DNA of 64,000 nucleotides from Robinsoniella peoriensis. Its GTDB lineage: Bacteria; Bacillota; Clostridia; Lachnospirales; Lachnospiraceae. The number at the start of each line of letters is the position of its first letter. The stretch's first letter is position 1. Shown here piece by piece: positions 17,153 through 25,958 of the stretch. The notes beneath the pieces are model-generated. The model did no database searches and had not been told where the DNA came from. It saw nothing but the letters and a program-made list of their open reading frames with translations. The translations under genes were made by a program, and so were the position numbers. The DNA lies in the NCBI RefSeq assembly GCF_042680125.1, contig NZ_JBHTNY010000019.1. One strand, written 5' to 3'.

Positions 17153-18247
17153 ATGAAGAAAAAATGTATTGCATTTCTGATAGCGGCAGCCATGGTTTTT
17201 ACTATGGCGGGCTGTCAGAAGGGTGGGGAAGAGGAATTATCGGAATCAAATAAAAAGTATGAAGTGGCATTGTCGATGGATGTGGGGTCCATAGATGACC
17301 GTTCCTTTAACCAGGGGTCCTGGGAGGGGGTTCAGGCCTATGCCAAAGAACATAATCTATCCAGCAAATACTATGAACCTACCGAAAAATCGGATGATGC
17401 TTATACCAAATCTTTGGAACTTGCAGTAAAAGGCGGAGCAAAAATTGTGGTATGCCCCGGTTATCTGTACGAGGTTCCGGTATACAACATGCAGAAAAAA
17501 TATCCGGATGTAAAGTTTGTGATTCTGGATGGATCACCTCATGACGGCAACGGGAACAGTGAAATTCTGGATAATACCCATTCCATTTTTTATGCAGAAG
17601 AACAGGCGGGATTCCTGGCTGGTTATGCAGCAGTGATGGATGGGAACAGGAAGCTTGGGTTTATGGGTGGAATTGCAGTACCGGCAGTTATCCGTTTTGG
17701 ATATGGATTTATACAGGGAGCAGATTATGCCGGAAAGCAATTAGGGCTTTCGAAGGGGGATCTGGAGATGAAATATACATATGTAGGAAACTTCGATGCT
17801 ACCCCTGATAATATGTCAAAAGCAGCGGCGTGGTATAACGAGGGAACAGATACTATATTTGCCTGCGGCGGAGGAGTAGGAAATTCCGTGATGAAGGCGG
17901 CAATGTTCGTAGATAAGACCGTAATAGGGGTTGACGTTGACCAGTCCGGTGAATCGGATACGGTTATTACTTCCGCAGTGAAGAATTTGCAGAAATCCGT
18001 ATATGATGTCCTGGACAGCTTCTACAAAGGAAAGTTTGAAGGCGGCGTATCCGTTGTCCTCGGATCAGAATCGGGTAATGTACTGCTTCCTATGAAAACT
18101 TCAAAGTTTAAGACTTTTTCACAGGCGGACTATGATGAAATTTACAAAATGATCGTGGACGGAAAAATACAGATTTATAAAGATGATGTGGCACAGGATG
18201 CAAAAGGCATCCCGACTGAAATCGTGGTGACGGAATTAATTAAGTAA
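17153..18247 (+). CDS. BMP-family nucleoside-binding lipoprotein
   Basis: A 364-residue substrate-binding lipoprotein. The signal peptide (KKKCIAFLIAAAMVFT) ends in lipobox MAGC, so Cys21 is lipidated and the protein sits on the outside of the membrane. The BMP/Med fold shows DVGSIDDRSFNQGSWEG and later KLGFMGGIAVPAV and VIGVDVDQSGE, the nucleoside-binding family core. It supplies the NupOPQ-like importer encoded just upstream; deoC lies in between. The start has AGGAGAACGGG before it. Confidence 0.92.
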   Translation: MKKKCIAFLIAAAMVFTMAGCQKGGEEELSESNKKYEVALSMDVGSIDDRSFNQGSWEGVQAYAKEHNLSSKYYEPTEKSDDAYTKSLELAVKGGAKIVVCPGYLYEVPVYNMQKKYPDVKFVILDGSPHDGNGNSEILDNTHSIFYAEEQAGFLAGYAAVMDGNRKLGFMGGIAVPAVIRFGYGFIQGADYAGKQLGLSKGDLEMKYTYVGNFDATPDNMSKAAAWYNEGTDTIFACGGGVGNSVMKAAMFVDKTVIGVDVDQSGESDTVITSAVKNLQKSVYDVLDSFYKGKFEGGVSVVLGSESGNVLLPMKTSKFKTFSQADYDEIYKMIVDGKIQIYKDDVAQDAKGIPTEIVVTELIK

Positions 18248-18286
18248 GTGTATAGAACGAATTGATATTTGGAAAGGAGGATTGCC

Positions 18287-19027
18287 ATGCTGCGTCAAGA
18301 TTCTATGGAACAATTGCTGTCTCTGATTGAAAGTCTGGGTAGGCAGGAGCGGGAATATCTGGAGGATTATCTGGCAGAGGCACCGCTCTGGCTGATGCAG
18401 TCATTCCAGATTCAGAGACTGCCCAGGGGAACCATCTTTATACGCGAGGAAGAAGAAGTCAATATGATTTACATTCTGGTAAAGGGAGTTGTCAGGGCAG
18501 TAGATCACAGAGTATTGGGAATTGCCTACGATTATATGCGGTTTGAACCGATTAAAGTCTTTGGAACCATGGAAATCCTCCTGGACAGAGAAATATATGA
18601 AACGACTCTCTCTACCGTTACGGACTGCACATTACTGGTGATTTCCAGGCACAAATTTGAAAAGTGGGTAAGAAGTGACCGGCATGTCCTGCTTATGGAA
18701 ATAAAAAGTATGGGGAACTATTTATTGGAGCAGGCAAAAAAGGAACGCATTTTTTTGTTTTTGCAGGGTGCAGACCGGATGATTCTCCTGTTTATGCGGC
18801 TATACGAGCACAATCAGGAAAACGGAATCTGTGATCTTCGGATGACAAGGCAGGAATTATCGGAAAGTTCAGGTCTCTGTGTTAAGACGGTAAACCGGTC
18901 GGTGAAGGCAATGGAAGAGGACGGATATATCACAAAAAAGGGTTATACGCTTGAGATAAATAAGGAACAGTATCTAAAAATGAAGGAATTCATAGCAGAC
19001 AAAGTAGCAAATTATGAAAAGAAGTAA
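18287..19027 (+). CDS. Crp/Fnr-family transcriptional regulator
   Basis: A 246-residue protein with an N-terminal cyclic-nucleotide-type beta barrel (about 25-140: LPRGTIFIREEEEVNMIYILVKG is split here as RGTIFIREEEEVN and MIYILVKG) and a C-terminal HTH_Crp (DLRMTRQELSESSGLCVKTVNRSVKAME). The phosphate-binding cassette of true CRP is not evident, so the ligand is unknown. Start 18287 follows AAAGGAGG closely. Its place inside the operon, between the binding protein and udp genes, suggests that it regulates nucleoside use, possibly via the inverted repeat before deoB. Confidence 0.85.
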   Translation: MLRQDSMEQLLSLIESLGRQEREYLEDYLAEAPLWLMQSFQIQRLPRGTIFIREEEEVNMIYILVKGVVRAVDHRVLGIAYDYMRFEPIKVFGTMEILLDREIYETTLSTVTDCTLLVISRHKFEKWVRSDRHVLLMEIKSMGNYLLEQAKKERIFLFLQGADRMILLFMRLYEHNQENGICDLRMTRQELSESSGLCVKTVNRSVKAMEEDGYITKKGYTLEINKEQYLKMKEFIADKVANYEKK

Positions 19028-19059
19028 AAATATTTATGGTTGAAAAGGAGATTATTATT

Positions 19060-19842
19060 ATGAAATATGCAGAAGAAGGTTTACAATATCATATTGGTGT
19101 AAGAAGCGGGGATGTAGGTAAATATGTAATTCTACCGGGAGATCCAAAAAGGTGTGAAAAAATTGCAAAACATTTTGATGATGCTAAATTAGTTGCTGAC
19201 AGCAGAGAGTTTGTGACTTATACAGGATATCTGGACGGCGTAAAAGTAAGTGTCACATCAACGGGAATTGGCGGGCCATCCGCTTCGATTGCAATGGAAG
19301 AACTGGTGAAGGCTGGCGCAGATACCTTTATTCGTGTGGGAACCTGCGGAGGAATGGACCTGGATGTACAAAGCGGTGATGTTGTTATTGCAACCGGGGC
19401 AATTCGGATGGAAGGTACCAGTAAGGAATATGCACCTATTGAATATCCGGCGGTAGCCAATATAGAAGTAGTAAATGCGTTAATCGATTCAGCAAAGGAT
19501 TTAAATTTCCGCTATCATGCAGGTGTGGTAGAATGCAAGGATTCATTCTATGGACAGCATGAACCGGAGAAAATGCCGGTAAATTATGAACTTCAGAGTA
19601 AATGGAATGCCTGGCTGCGGCTGGGATGCAAAGCTTCTGAAATGGAATCGGCTGCACTGTTTATTGTGGGAAGCTATTTAAGAGTCCGTGTGGGATCTGT
19701 ATTTCTGGTAGTGGCGAATCAGGAAAGAGAAAAGCAGGGGCTTAGCAATGAAGTTGTTCACGATACGGAAATAGCTATCACAAATGCTGTTCTGGCACTT
19801 CGGAAACTGATCAAAGAAGATGGAAACAGCAAAAAATCATGA
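19060..19842 (+). CDS. udp: Uridine phosphorylase
   Basis: A 260-residue nucleoside phosphorylase of the NP-I family. Its signatures are YVILPGDPKRCEKIA (phosphate site), TGIGGPSASIAMEEL, RVGTCGGMD and the ribose-binding SEMESAALF. It converts uridine and phosphate to uracil and ribose-1-P, the substrate of DeoB. The start at 19060 has AAGGAG eight bases before it. It is the last gene of the operon. Confidence 0.94.
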   Translation: MKYAEEGLQYHIGVRSGDVGKYVILPGDPKRCEKIAKHFDDAKLVADSREFVTYTGYLDGVKVSVTSTGIGGPSASIAMEELVKAGADTFIRVGTCGGMDLDVQSGDVVIATGAIRMEGTSKEYAPIEYPAVANIEVVNALIDSAKDLNFRYHAGVVECKDSFYGQHEPEKMPVNYELQSKWNAWLRLGCKASEMESAALFIVGSYLRVRVGSVFLVVANQEREKQGLSNEVVHDTEIAITNAVLALRKLIKEDGNSKKS

Positions 19843-19947
19843 TAGTGCTGGAATTCATGTTGAGTTAAGGAACTTATGGAATTATGTGAGTAATTCATAG
19901 GGTAAAGGTCTGAATGGAATAATGATGTGAAGTATATGTAAAAATAT

Positions 19948-19997
19948 CCCGGCGGATAGGGCTTCTTAATAAAAAGAAGCTGCGCCGGGTTTTTTTG
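19948..19997 (+). terminator. Terminator of the nucleoside operon
   Basis: CCCGGCG (19948-19954) pairs with the complementary CGCCGGG near 19983-19989, with an inner CTTCTT/AAGAAG stem, followed by seven T. Confidence 0.9.
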
Positions 19998-20063
19998 CCT
20001 GTCTTGAAAATTTAAAGATTTGCTTAATTTTGCATGAAATGCATAAGAATTCGCACAATAATC

Positions 20064-20092
20064 TTGACACTATTTCTAAATGGGATTAAAAT
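20064..20092 (+). promoter_or_regulatory. Promoter for the TMEM198-like gene
   Basis: TTGACA (20064-20069), 17-base spacer, TAAAAT (20087-20092), about 70 bases before the start. The 220 bases between the terminator and this gene hold nothing else that I can see. Confidence 0.7.
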
Positions 20093-20164
20093 CTATTAAA
20101 TATTTCTATTTTTTGGAAACGTAATTTGGAACAGCTGGTGTACCGCTGTTGAAAGGGGACTAAT

Positions 20165-20737
20165 ATGAGTCAGGTTCAAGGCATGTTAGAACGGCTGCCG
20201 GCAGAAATGTCAGGTGTATTTCTGGCGATTACGGTTATAATGGCATTGGTTAATTGTTTTTTCGGATATCGGCTGCTTAAATTCTGGGTATCTTTATTTG
20301 GATTTGTTACCGGAGCGGGAGCTGGATATTTTATTGCCGATTATTTTATTCATAATTCAATCATTACAGTCATTGCGGCAATCATATGTGGTGTTGTATT
20401 GATGGGACTGGCATTTAAGGTTTATCTTGCAGGGGTATTTATTCTTTGCGGAGCACTTGCCTATTTTGCCATAAATGAAATAATGTCACCGGATATCTGG
20501 TGGAAATTTGTGATCTGCATTGTCTTAGGTCTGTTAATCGGGCTTATTGCAGTTAAGTTTGTGAGACCGGCTGTTATTGTAAGTTCCGGAATCCATGGCG
20601 GAATATCTTCGGTTGGTGCTATTTTAACAGCAGCCGGTCTGAAGGACCACACTATGGCAGTTGTGGCAGGTCTGGTACTTGCATTGGCAGGAATTTTATT
20701 TCAGTTTGCCAATACCAGAAGGCTGGAGCGTCCTTAA
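20165..20737 (+). CDS. TMEM198/DUF4203-like multipass membrane protein
   Basis: The 190-residue protein has seven hydrophobic segments between residues 17 and 180, including CFFGYRLLKFWVSLFGFVTG and later GIHGGISSVGAIL. The glycine-rich helices and GYRL.KF..SL.GF motif match the TM7S3/TM198 (DUF4203) domain. No enzymatic residues. Function unknown. It has its own promoter and a GAAAGGGG ribosome site. Confidence 0.8.
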   Translation: MSQVQGMLERLPAEMSGVFLAITVIMALVNCFFGYRLLKFWVSLFGFVTGAGAGYFIADYFIHNSIITVIAAIICGVVLMGLAFKVYLAGVFILCGALAYFAINEIMSPDIWWKFVICIVLGLLIGLIAVKFVRPAVIVSSGIHGGISSVGAILTAAGLKDHTMAVVAGLVLALAGILFQFANTRRLERP

Positions 20738-20781
20738 TCGGCAAAACCTAATTCATTTGTGTACAAAATCAAGAAAATTCC

Positions 20782-20810
20782 TTGCAACAACGGTTAACAT
20801 ATGGTATAGT
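20782..20810 (+). promoter_or_regulatory. Promoter of the riboswitch transcript
   Basis: TTGCAA (20782-20787), 17 bases, TATAGT (20805-20810), immediately upstream of the glycine aptamer. Confidence 0.7.
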
Positions 20811-20850
20811 ATCTCCTGTCAAAGACAAATGTCCAATTAGGGCATACAAT

Positions 20851-20945
20851 GACAACTCTGGAGAGTCTCAAAGAACGGGCGCCGAAGGTGTACAGTGGGT
20901 ACGATATGATGACCCGCCTATCTCTCAGGCAAAAGGACAGGGCTA
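20851..20945 (+). promoter_or_regulatory. Glycine riboswitch, single aptamer
   Basis: The core is conserved: GGAGAGTCTC early, GCGCCGAAGG in the middle and CTCTCAGGCAAAAGGACAG at the 3' side (20922-20940), with a variable hairpin between. Only one aptamer is seen, not the usual tandem pair. It is followed by a terminator at 20972 and the AGCS symporter, fitting control of glycine uptake. Whether glycine turns expression on or off cannot be decided from reading alone. Confidence 0.85.
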
Positions 20946-20971
20946 TATCTGTATAAGTTCTACTCTTTAGG

Positions 20972-20998
20972 GGGCTGATTATTTTATCAGCTCTTTTT
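20972..20998 (+). terminator. Riboswitch expression-platform terminator
   Basis: GGGCTGAT (20972-20979) pairs with ATCAGCTC (20986-20993) and is followed by five T. It lies between the glycine aptamer and the symporter start at 21036. Confidence 0.75.
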
Positions 20999-21035
20999 CT
21001 ATTGCATTGAAACAGATAAAGGAGAGAAGAGAATT

Positions 21036-22436
21036 ATGCTGAAACAAATGAACACGATATTAGGAAACATTGATGATTTCCTTTGGGGGATTCCCCTTAT
21101 TGTACTTATCTTAGCTACGGGTATCTATTTGACGGTCCGCCTGAAAGGGCTGCAAATCACAAAACTTCCCAAAGCGCTTAAGTATATGTTTAAAAATGAA
21201 GAGGGCGGCCATGGGGAAGTGACCAGCTTTGCGGCTCTTTGTACGGCGCTTTCCGCAACCATTGGAACTGGTAATATAGTCGGGGTGGCTACTGCGATCG
21301 TAGCAGGCGGACCGGGTGCATTATTTTGGATGTGGGTTGCTGCATTATTTGGTATGGCAACAAAATATGCAGAGGGCGTATTGGCGATTAAATACCGGGT
21401 AATCAATGATGACGGGCATGTAATCGGAGGGCCTTTTTATTATATTCAAAATGGAATGGGAGTTAAATGGAAATGGCTTGCAAAATTATTTGCATTCTTC
21501 GGACTGGGTGTAGGACTTCTGGGAATTGGTACCTTTACCCAGGTGAATGGTATCTCCAATGCCGTTAATAATTTTTTTGATCCGGGCAATGCCTGGAGCG
21601 TTTCTATTTTAGGAAGGGATTATTCCTGGACAGTGGTAATCGCAGGAATTATTTTGACGATTGCCGTTGGTATGGTAATCATTGGAGGGATCAAACGAAT
21701 TTCCAGTGTATCCCAGATTGTTGTACCTTTTATGGCGGGGATATACATATTTGCCTGCCTGCTGCTTTTAGTGTTGAATTATAAGCATATCCCCAATGCA
21801 TTTAAAGCAATTTTTGAGGGAGCATTTGGCCTTCGGGCAGCGGCAGGAGGAGCGCTGGGAAGCATAATGGTGGCAATGCAGAAGGGAATAGCGCGCGGAA
21901 TTTTTTCAAATGAGGCAGGCCTTGGAAGTGCTCCCATTGCAGCAGCGGCAGCTCAGACAAATGAGCCGGTCCGCCAGGGATTAGTTTCTATGACAGGAAC
22001 TTTTATTGATACAATTGTAATCTGTACGATGACGGGGCTTACTATCGTTATTACGGATACCTGGAATATCGGATTGGAAGGGGTTGCGGTGACCACAGCG
22101 GCATTTCAGCAGGGGCTTCCATTCAGTAATACGGTCAGTGCATTTATATTGATGGTATGCCTTGTATTTTTTGCATTCACCACAATATTGGGCTGGGATT
22201 ATTATAGCGAACGGTGCCTGGAATATCTTTGCGGATATAATAAAAAGATATTAAATGGTTACCGGTGGCTGTATATCCTGGCAGTCTTTATCGGTCCGTT
22301 TATGACCGTATCTGCAGTTTGGATAATTGCGGATATTTTCAATGCATTAATGGCACTGCCCAACTTAATTGCAATATTGGTATTAAGCGGCGTTATCGTA
22401 TCAGAAACGAAAAAATATTTTTCCAAAATCAAATAA
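21036..22436 (+). CDS. Sodium:glycine/alanine symporter (AGCS), riboswitch controlled
   Basis: A 466-residue polytopic AGCS carrier with FAALCTALSATIGTGNIVG, GGPGALFWMWVAALFGMATK and RGIFSNEAGLGSAPIAAAAAQ. The glycine riboswitch in its leader makes glycine the likely substrate; this is inferred from the family and the riboswitch, not shown by the sequence. GGAGAGAAG precedes the ATG. A hairpin terminator follows directly. The paralogue at 8075 lacks this riboswitch. Confidence 0.93.
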   Translation: MLKQMNTILGNIDDFLWGIPLIVLILATGIYLTVRLKGLQITKLPKALKYMFKNEEGGHGEVTSFAALCTALSATIGTGNIVGVATAIVAGGPGALFWMWVAALFGMATKYAEGVLAIKYRVINDDGHVIGGPFYYIQNGMGVKWKWLAKLFAFFGLGVGLLGIGTFTQVNGISNAVNNFFDPGNAWSVSILGRDYSWTVVIAGIILTIAVGMVIIGGIKRISSVSQIVVPFMAGIYIFACLLLLVLNYKHIPNAFKAIFEGAFGLRAAAGGALGSIMVAMQKGIARGIFSNEAGLGSAPIAAAAAQTNEPVRQGLVSMTGTFIDTIVICTMTGLTIVITDTWNIGLEGVAVTTAAFQQGLPFSNTVSAFILMVCLVFFAFTTILGWDYYSERCLEYLCGYNKKILNGYRWLYILAVFIGPFMTVSAVWIIADIFNALMALPNLIAILVLSGVIVSETKKYFSKIK

Positions 22437-22450
22437 TCTGCAATAACATT

Positions 22451-22485
22451 TAAAAACATCACTTTCTGATAAAGTGATGTTTTTA
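22451..22485. terminator. Terminator of the glycine symporter gene
   Basis: A perfect 15-bp stem (22451-22465 and 22471-22485) with a 5-base loop, ending in five T. Confidence 0.85.
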
Positions 22486-22503
22486 AATATAAAATAAAAT
22501 CAC

Positions 22504-22532
22504 TTGAAATAAAATCTGAAGGGTGATATAAT
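22504..22532 (+). promoter_or_regulatory. Promoter for the PD-(D/E)XK gene
   Basis: TTGAAA (22504-22509), 17 bases, TATAAT (22527-22532). A leader of about 145 bases follows before the start codon. Confidence 0.7.
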
Positions 22533-22681
22533 ACAAACATAAAATCTAAATATCCAATTCTAAGAAGACATTTCTGTCTTCAAAATCACAATGAAAAAAT
22601 TAATAAAGGAAATGATTGTGTATGTAAGTATATCTTTTTATTCATTACGTCATAAGGGTTTCCGTTATGAAAGGGGGATCT

Positions 22682-23596
22682 ATGGCGTGTTATAATTCAT
22701 ATGCGCATCAGTGGCACCCGGCATTTTTTGCATCATGGCAGATCGAATTCCAGGAAGAATCAGGTGAATTAACATTTAAAAATGAACATATGATAGGGAC
22801 GAAACCGAAGCAGATCGATGTACTGGTAATAAAAAAATCTGTAAATAAAACCATAAAAAAGAATATTGGACGTATTTTCAGAATGCATAATATTATTGAG
22901 TACAAAAGTCCTGAGGACTATCTCAGTATAGATGATTTTTATAAATGTTATGGCTATGTATGTTTTTACAAGTCGGATGGGAATAAACAAAATGAGATCA
23001 ATATTTCAGAAATTACATTAACACTGGTAAGCAGTGGTTTTCCAAGAAATTTAGTCAAACACCTGAAGCAGGTAAGGGGATGGAAGGTAGAGAAAATCGA
23101 GAGGGGGATATATTATGTCAGCGGCAATATATTTCCAATACAGATCATAAACACAAAAAAATTGTCGAAAGAAAAGAATTTATGGCTTAAAAGTTTAAAC
23201 CTGCATTTAGAATCAAAGGATATGGTAAACAGCCTGATCCAAGAGTACGATGAACACAAGGATGAAAAGTTATATAATTCGGCGATGGATATCATAGTGA
23301 AAAACAATATCCGTATTTTTAAGGAGGTGAATGAAAATATGTTGTGTGCAGCATTAGAAGATCTTATTAAAGAACGTTTAGAGAGGGAAGTAAAGATAGC
23401 ACTGGATGAAGCAGTAAGTAAAGCAGTAAATAAAGAAGTAAATATAGCAGTTGATAAAGCAGTAAGTCAGACCACCGATAACATTCTCAACGCTTTGGAG
23501 GAGATACATAATCAGATACCGATAAGTGAAATCAGAAAAAAATACCATCTGTCAGAAGCAGAGTGGATTCGCATGGAAAAACTCGCTTTATATTAA
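22682..23596 (+). CDS. PD-(D/E)XK nuclease-like protein with C-terminal repeats
   Basis: The 304-residue protein shows a PD-(D/E)XK pattern in its N-terminal half: KQIDVLVI (Asp) followed by NIIEYKSPEDYLSIDDFYK (Glu-x-Lys). This resembles Rpn/YhgA-like putative transposase nucleases common in gut Firmicutes. The C-terminal third has short repeats of EV(K/N)IA-DEAVSKAVN type (about 235-270), probably helical, then a segment ending KYHLSEAEWIRMEKLA. The start at 22682 follows a GGGGG-rich site; an ATG five codons upstream is possible. Whether it cuts DNA is not known. Flanked by its own promoter and a hairpin. Confidence 0.7.
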   Translation: MACYNSYAHQWHPAFFASWQIEFQEESGELTFKNEHMIGTKPKQIDVLVIKKSVNKTIKKNIGRIFRMHNIIEYKSPEDYLSIDDFYKCYGYVCFYKSDGNKQNEINISEITLTLVSSGFPRNLVKHLKQVRGWKVEKIERGIYYVSGNIFPIQIINTKKLSKEKNLWLKSLNLHLESKDMVNSLIQEYDEHKDEKLYNSAMDIIVKNNIRIFKEVNENMLCAALEDLIKERLEREVKIALDEAVSKAVNKEVNIAVDKAVSQTTDNILNALEEIHNQIPISEIRKKYHLSEAEWIRMEKLALY

Positions 23597-23598
23597 AA

Positions 23599-23638
23599 CC
23601 TTTGTCAGTGCAGTAAATTTTTGCTGCACTGACAAAGG
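23599..23638. terminator. Perfect hairpin between the nuclease-like gene and the repeat element
   Basis: A 15-bp perfect stem (23599-23613 and 23624-23638). The T run lies on the reverse-strand side, so it could also stop transcripts coming from glnA-ANTAR. Confidence 0.7.
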
Positions 23639-23672
23639 CTTGTGGTATTTATCATAAAAAGCAGGGAGGCAC

Positions 23673-23836
23673 TAGAGCCTGTTTGAAAATTCATTCCCGT
23701 CATCTGGACGCCCCACTTTGTGGGAGATTTGCCCCGAATTCAGGTTACGTAGCCCGCTACGCGCCCTTCATCCGGGACAAATCTCCCACAAACTGTGACG
23801 CACAGCTGCCAGAAAGCAATTTTAAAACACGCTCTA
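23673..23836. repeat. 164-bp palindromic repeat element, copy 1
   Basis: Ends TAGAGC(C)TGTTT and AAACACGCTCTA form terminal inverted repeats. Inside, a perfect 15-bp inverted repeat (23717-23731 and 23778-23792) and a central CGTAG/CTACG stem make the whole element fold as a long hairpin. It shares the same length and layout with copies at 50163 and 53325. No coding capacity. Its right end forms the stop codon of the ANTAR gene. Confidence 0.88.
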
Positions 23837-24436
23837 GTCATTCTCATAGGTCTTTAAGATACGCTCAGCAATAATTCTTCTGGTCACCCGGGTGTCCATT
23901 GCCTGCTTTTCAATGTATTTATGCGCTTCTGCTTCCGACATATTCAGATATTCAATGAGTATACACTTTGCCCGGTCCACTATGCGGATATCTTCGATTT
24001 TCTGCAGCAGCTGTTTATTTTCATTGCGCATCATAGACATGCGGTTATGGGATGCCTGGCATAACTTTAATGCGCTCCAGAAAAGTACTTTGCTGATTGG
24101 TTTGGCAATTGTGAATACTCCGTATTCTTCCACTTTCATAGAAATATCGTCGTAAAGCTCATTTTTCACGATCAGAATTACCTGGGTAGATCCGTCTGTG
24201 GCGATATTCCTTGCCATACTGACACCTGTCTCATCCCGCAGAGGAGAATTTATAATACACAGATCAAAACTGCGCTCGATCAATAAACGTCTGGCTTCTC
24301 CGCAATTCGATACTGTGACCAGCTCACGGTAGGAACTTTGTGAAAGCATATCCCGGAAAACTGCAATACTTTTTTCTGTGGGGGATATAATTAGAACGCT
24401 GTTCATATCATCGCCGCCTTTCTTATTTTGATACAA
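23834..24436 (-). CDS. ANTAR-domain antitermination protein with pseudo-receiver
   Basis: The 200-residue protein has a receiver-like N-terminal half (1-120) and a C-terminal ANTAR RNA-binding domain (about 135-195: ENKQLLQKIEDIRIVDRA then LIEYLNMSEAEAHKYIEK). The usual phosphorylation Asp is replaced: LCIINSPLRDETG has Asn where Asp is expected, and the acidic pocket reads ISPTEK. So it is probably not controlled by phosphorylation. It follows glnA by 25 bases, and a terminator hairpin lies in the glnA leader. This matches the ANTAR antiterminator (GlnR) organisation known in Clostridium. Its TAG stop lies in the end of the repeat element. Confidence 0.85.
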   Translation of the reverse strand: MYQNKKGGDDMNSVLIISPTEKSIAVFRDMLSQSSYRELVTVSNCGEARRLLIERSFDLCIINSPLRDETGVSMARNIATDGSTQVILIVKNELYDDISMKVEEYGVFTIAKPISKVLFWSALKLCQASHNRMSMMRNENKQLLQKIEDIRIVDRAKCILIEYLNMSEAEAHKYIEKQAMDTRVTRRIIAERILKTYEND

Positions 24437-24460
24437 TCTAAGGACTGCTTTTCTCGTTGC

Positions 24461-25777
24461 TTATATGAGCTTAAAGTAGATCTGTTTGTAGAAGACCTCT
24501 TTGTTCGCGGTTTTATCAAAAGCAAGCACCTCTTCTTTTTTGATAAGAAAATATTTTTCTAATAGTGCAGGATTTAAGGTTTTCCGAATAAAGCTGCTAC
24601 TAGAAGCTATGCGGATTGCTTCCTCCAGAGAACCGGGGAGGGCGGTAAGTTTGTTTATGATTGTTTTATCAGCCGTAAAAAGGTTTACATCTACAGCCTC
24701 TGTCAGAGCGGCACTTTGTTCAATTCCATCAAGACCTGCATGAAGTAAAATGGCAAATGCTAAGTATGGATTCAGGGAAGGATCCGGTGAGCGCAGTTCC
24801 ATTCTTGCTTTTTCTCCTGCCTGTGCGGGAATACGTACAAGCTGAGAACGGTTTTGATGAGACCAGGAAACGTATTTGGGGGCTTCAAAGGATCCAAAGC
24901 GTTCATAGGAATTCTGAATCGGATTTAGAAAAGCAGTCATTTCCGCCGCATGTTCCATAATGCCTGCCATAAAGCTTTCCGCTACAGGATTATGTTGTTC
25001 ACCACTGAGAAAAATATTCTTACCATTTTGTGAGAGCGATAAATTAATATGAAGTCCGCTTCCACTTTCAAAAGAAATGGGTTTAGGCATAAAAGATGCG
25101 TAGAGGCCATTTCTTGCGGCAATGGCTTTTACGACAGATTTAAAGGTCAGCAAGTTATCAGCGGTGCCCAGGAGATCGCAGTATTTAAAATCAATCTCAT
25201 TTTGACCGGGTCCGCTTTCGTGATGGGAAGACTCCGGAGTGATTCCCATTTCTTCCAGACACAGGCAGATCTCACGACGGACATTTTCCCCTTTATCAAG
25301 AGGCGCAATATCAAAATAACCGGCTTCGTCATGGGTTTGAAAAACAGGATTACCATCTTCATCGGTTTTAAATAAATAAAATTCGCATTCTGTTCCGGCT
25401 TTTGGCAGATAGCCCATGGTTTCACATCGTTTAATGGCAGATTTCAGAATATGACGGGTATCGCATACGTAGGGAGTTCCATCCGGGTTTTTAATGCTGC
25501 AATAGAAACGGACTACGCGGCCCTGCTGGGGACGCCACGGGAGTACGCTTAAAGTAGCGGCATCCGGGATCAGGAACAAATCTGATTTTTCAACACCGCA
25601 GAATCCACGTATATTTGAGCCGTCAAAGGAGATTCCTTCACGGAAAGCCCGCTCCAGCTGGTCAGGCATAATAGATATATTTTTTTGCGTACCGAATAAA
25701 TCACAGAAAGCAAGTCTGATAAATTTTACGTCATTGTCCCGGACAAACTCCAAAACTTCTTGTATTGTATGATCCAT
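24461..25777 (-). CDS. glnA: Glutamine synthetase, type I
   Basis: A 438-residue GS-I enzyme making glutamine from glutamate, ammonia and ATP. Motifs include FCDLFGTQKNISIMP, FDGSNIRGF, the metal-binding AGTECEFYLF, SGSGLHINLSLSQNG and the substrate loop VSWSHQNRSQLVRIPA. The length and the SGLHINLSL motif indicate the short clostridial subtype, which lacks the adenylylation control of enteric GS. The ATG has GGAGG eight bases away. The leader of about 175 bases holds a terminator, so expression is probably set by antitermination through the downstream ANTAR protein. Confidence 0.92.
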   Translation of the reverse strand: MDHTIQEVLEFVRDNDVKFIRLAFCDLFGTQKNISIMPDQLERAFREGISFDGSNIRGFCGVEKSDLFLIPDAATLSVLPWRPQQGRVVRFYCSIKNPDGTPYVCDTRHILKSAIKRCETMGYLPKAGTECEFYLFKTDEDGNPVFQTHDEAGYFDIAPLDKGENVRREICLCLEEMGITPESSHHESGPGQNEIDFKYCDLLGTADNLLTFKSVVKAIAARNGLYASFMPKPISFESGSGLHINLSLSQNGKNIFLSGEQHNPVAESFMAGIMEHAAEMTAFLNPIQNSYERFGSFEAPKYVSWSHQNRSQLVRIPAQAGEKARMELRSPDPSLNPYLAFAILLHAGLDGIEQSAALTEAVDVNLFTADKTIINKLTALPGSLEEAIRIASSSSFIRKTLNPALLEKYFLIKKEEVLAFDKTANKEVFYKQIYFKLI

Positions 25778-25883
25778 AATTAATTCCTCCTGATTTTTTG
25801 GTTAGAGTATATTGAAAAATCAATGCATTTATCTGAAGATTCTGACACCGGCATTTTTCGAATACGTTCTAAAAAGGATTATT

Positions 25884-25943
25884 AAAAAACAGCGTTCATC
25901 GTACAAGGTTCGAATTGAAATTCAAGCCCTGTACGATGAACGC
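25884..25943 (-). terminator. Leader terminator (attenuator) of glnA
   Basis: On the reverse strand a 14-bp perfect stem (25930-25943 with 25892-25905) is followed by a T run (25884-25889). It begins only a few bases after the expected transcription start and lies about 105 bases before the glnA start, so it must be read through for glnA to be made. Confidence 0.8.
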
Positions 25944-25958
25944 CTTTGTTCAATAAGA

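Noticed and set aside
23683..23874. Forward 63-codon frame
   Set aside because: Lies across repeat element copy 1 and the ANTAR gene; no ribosome site and not present in the other copies.
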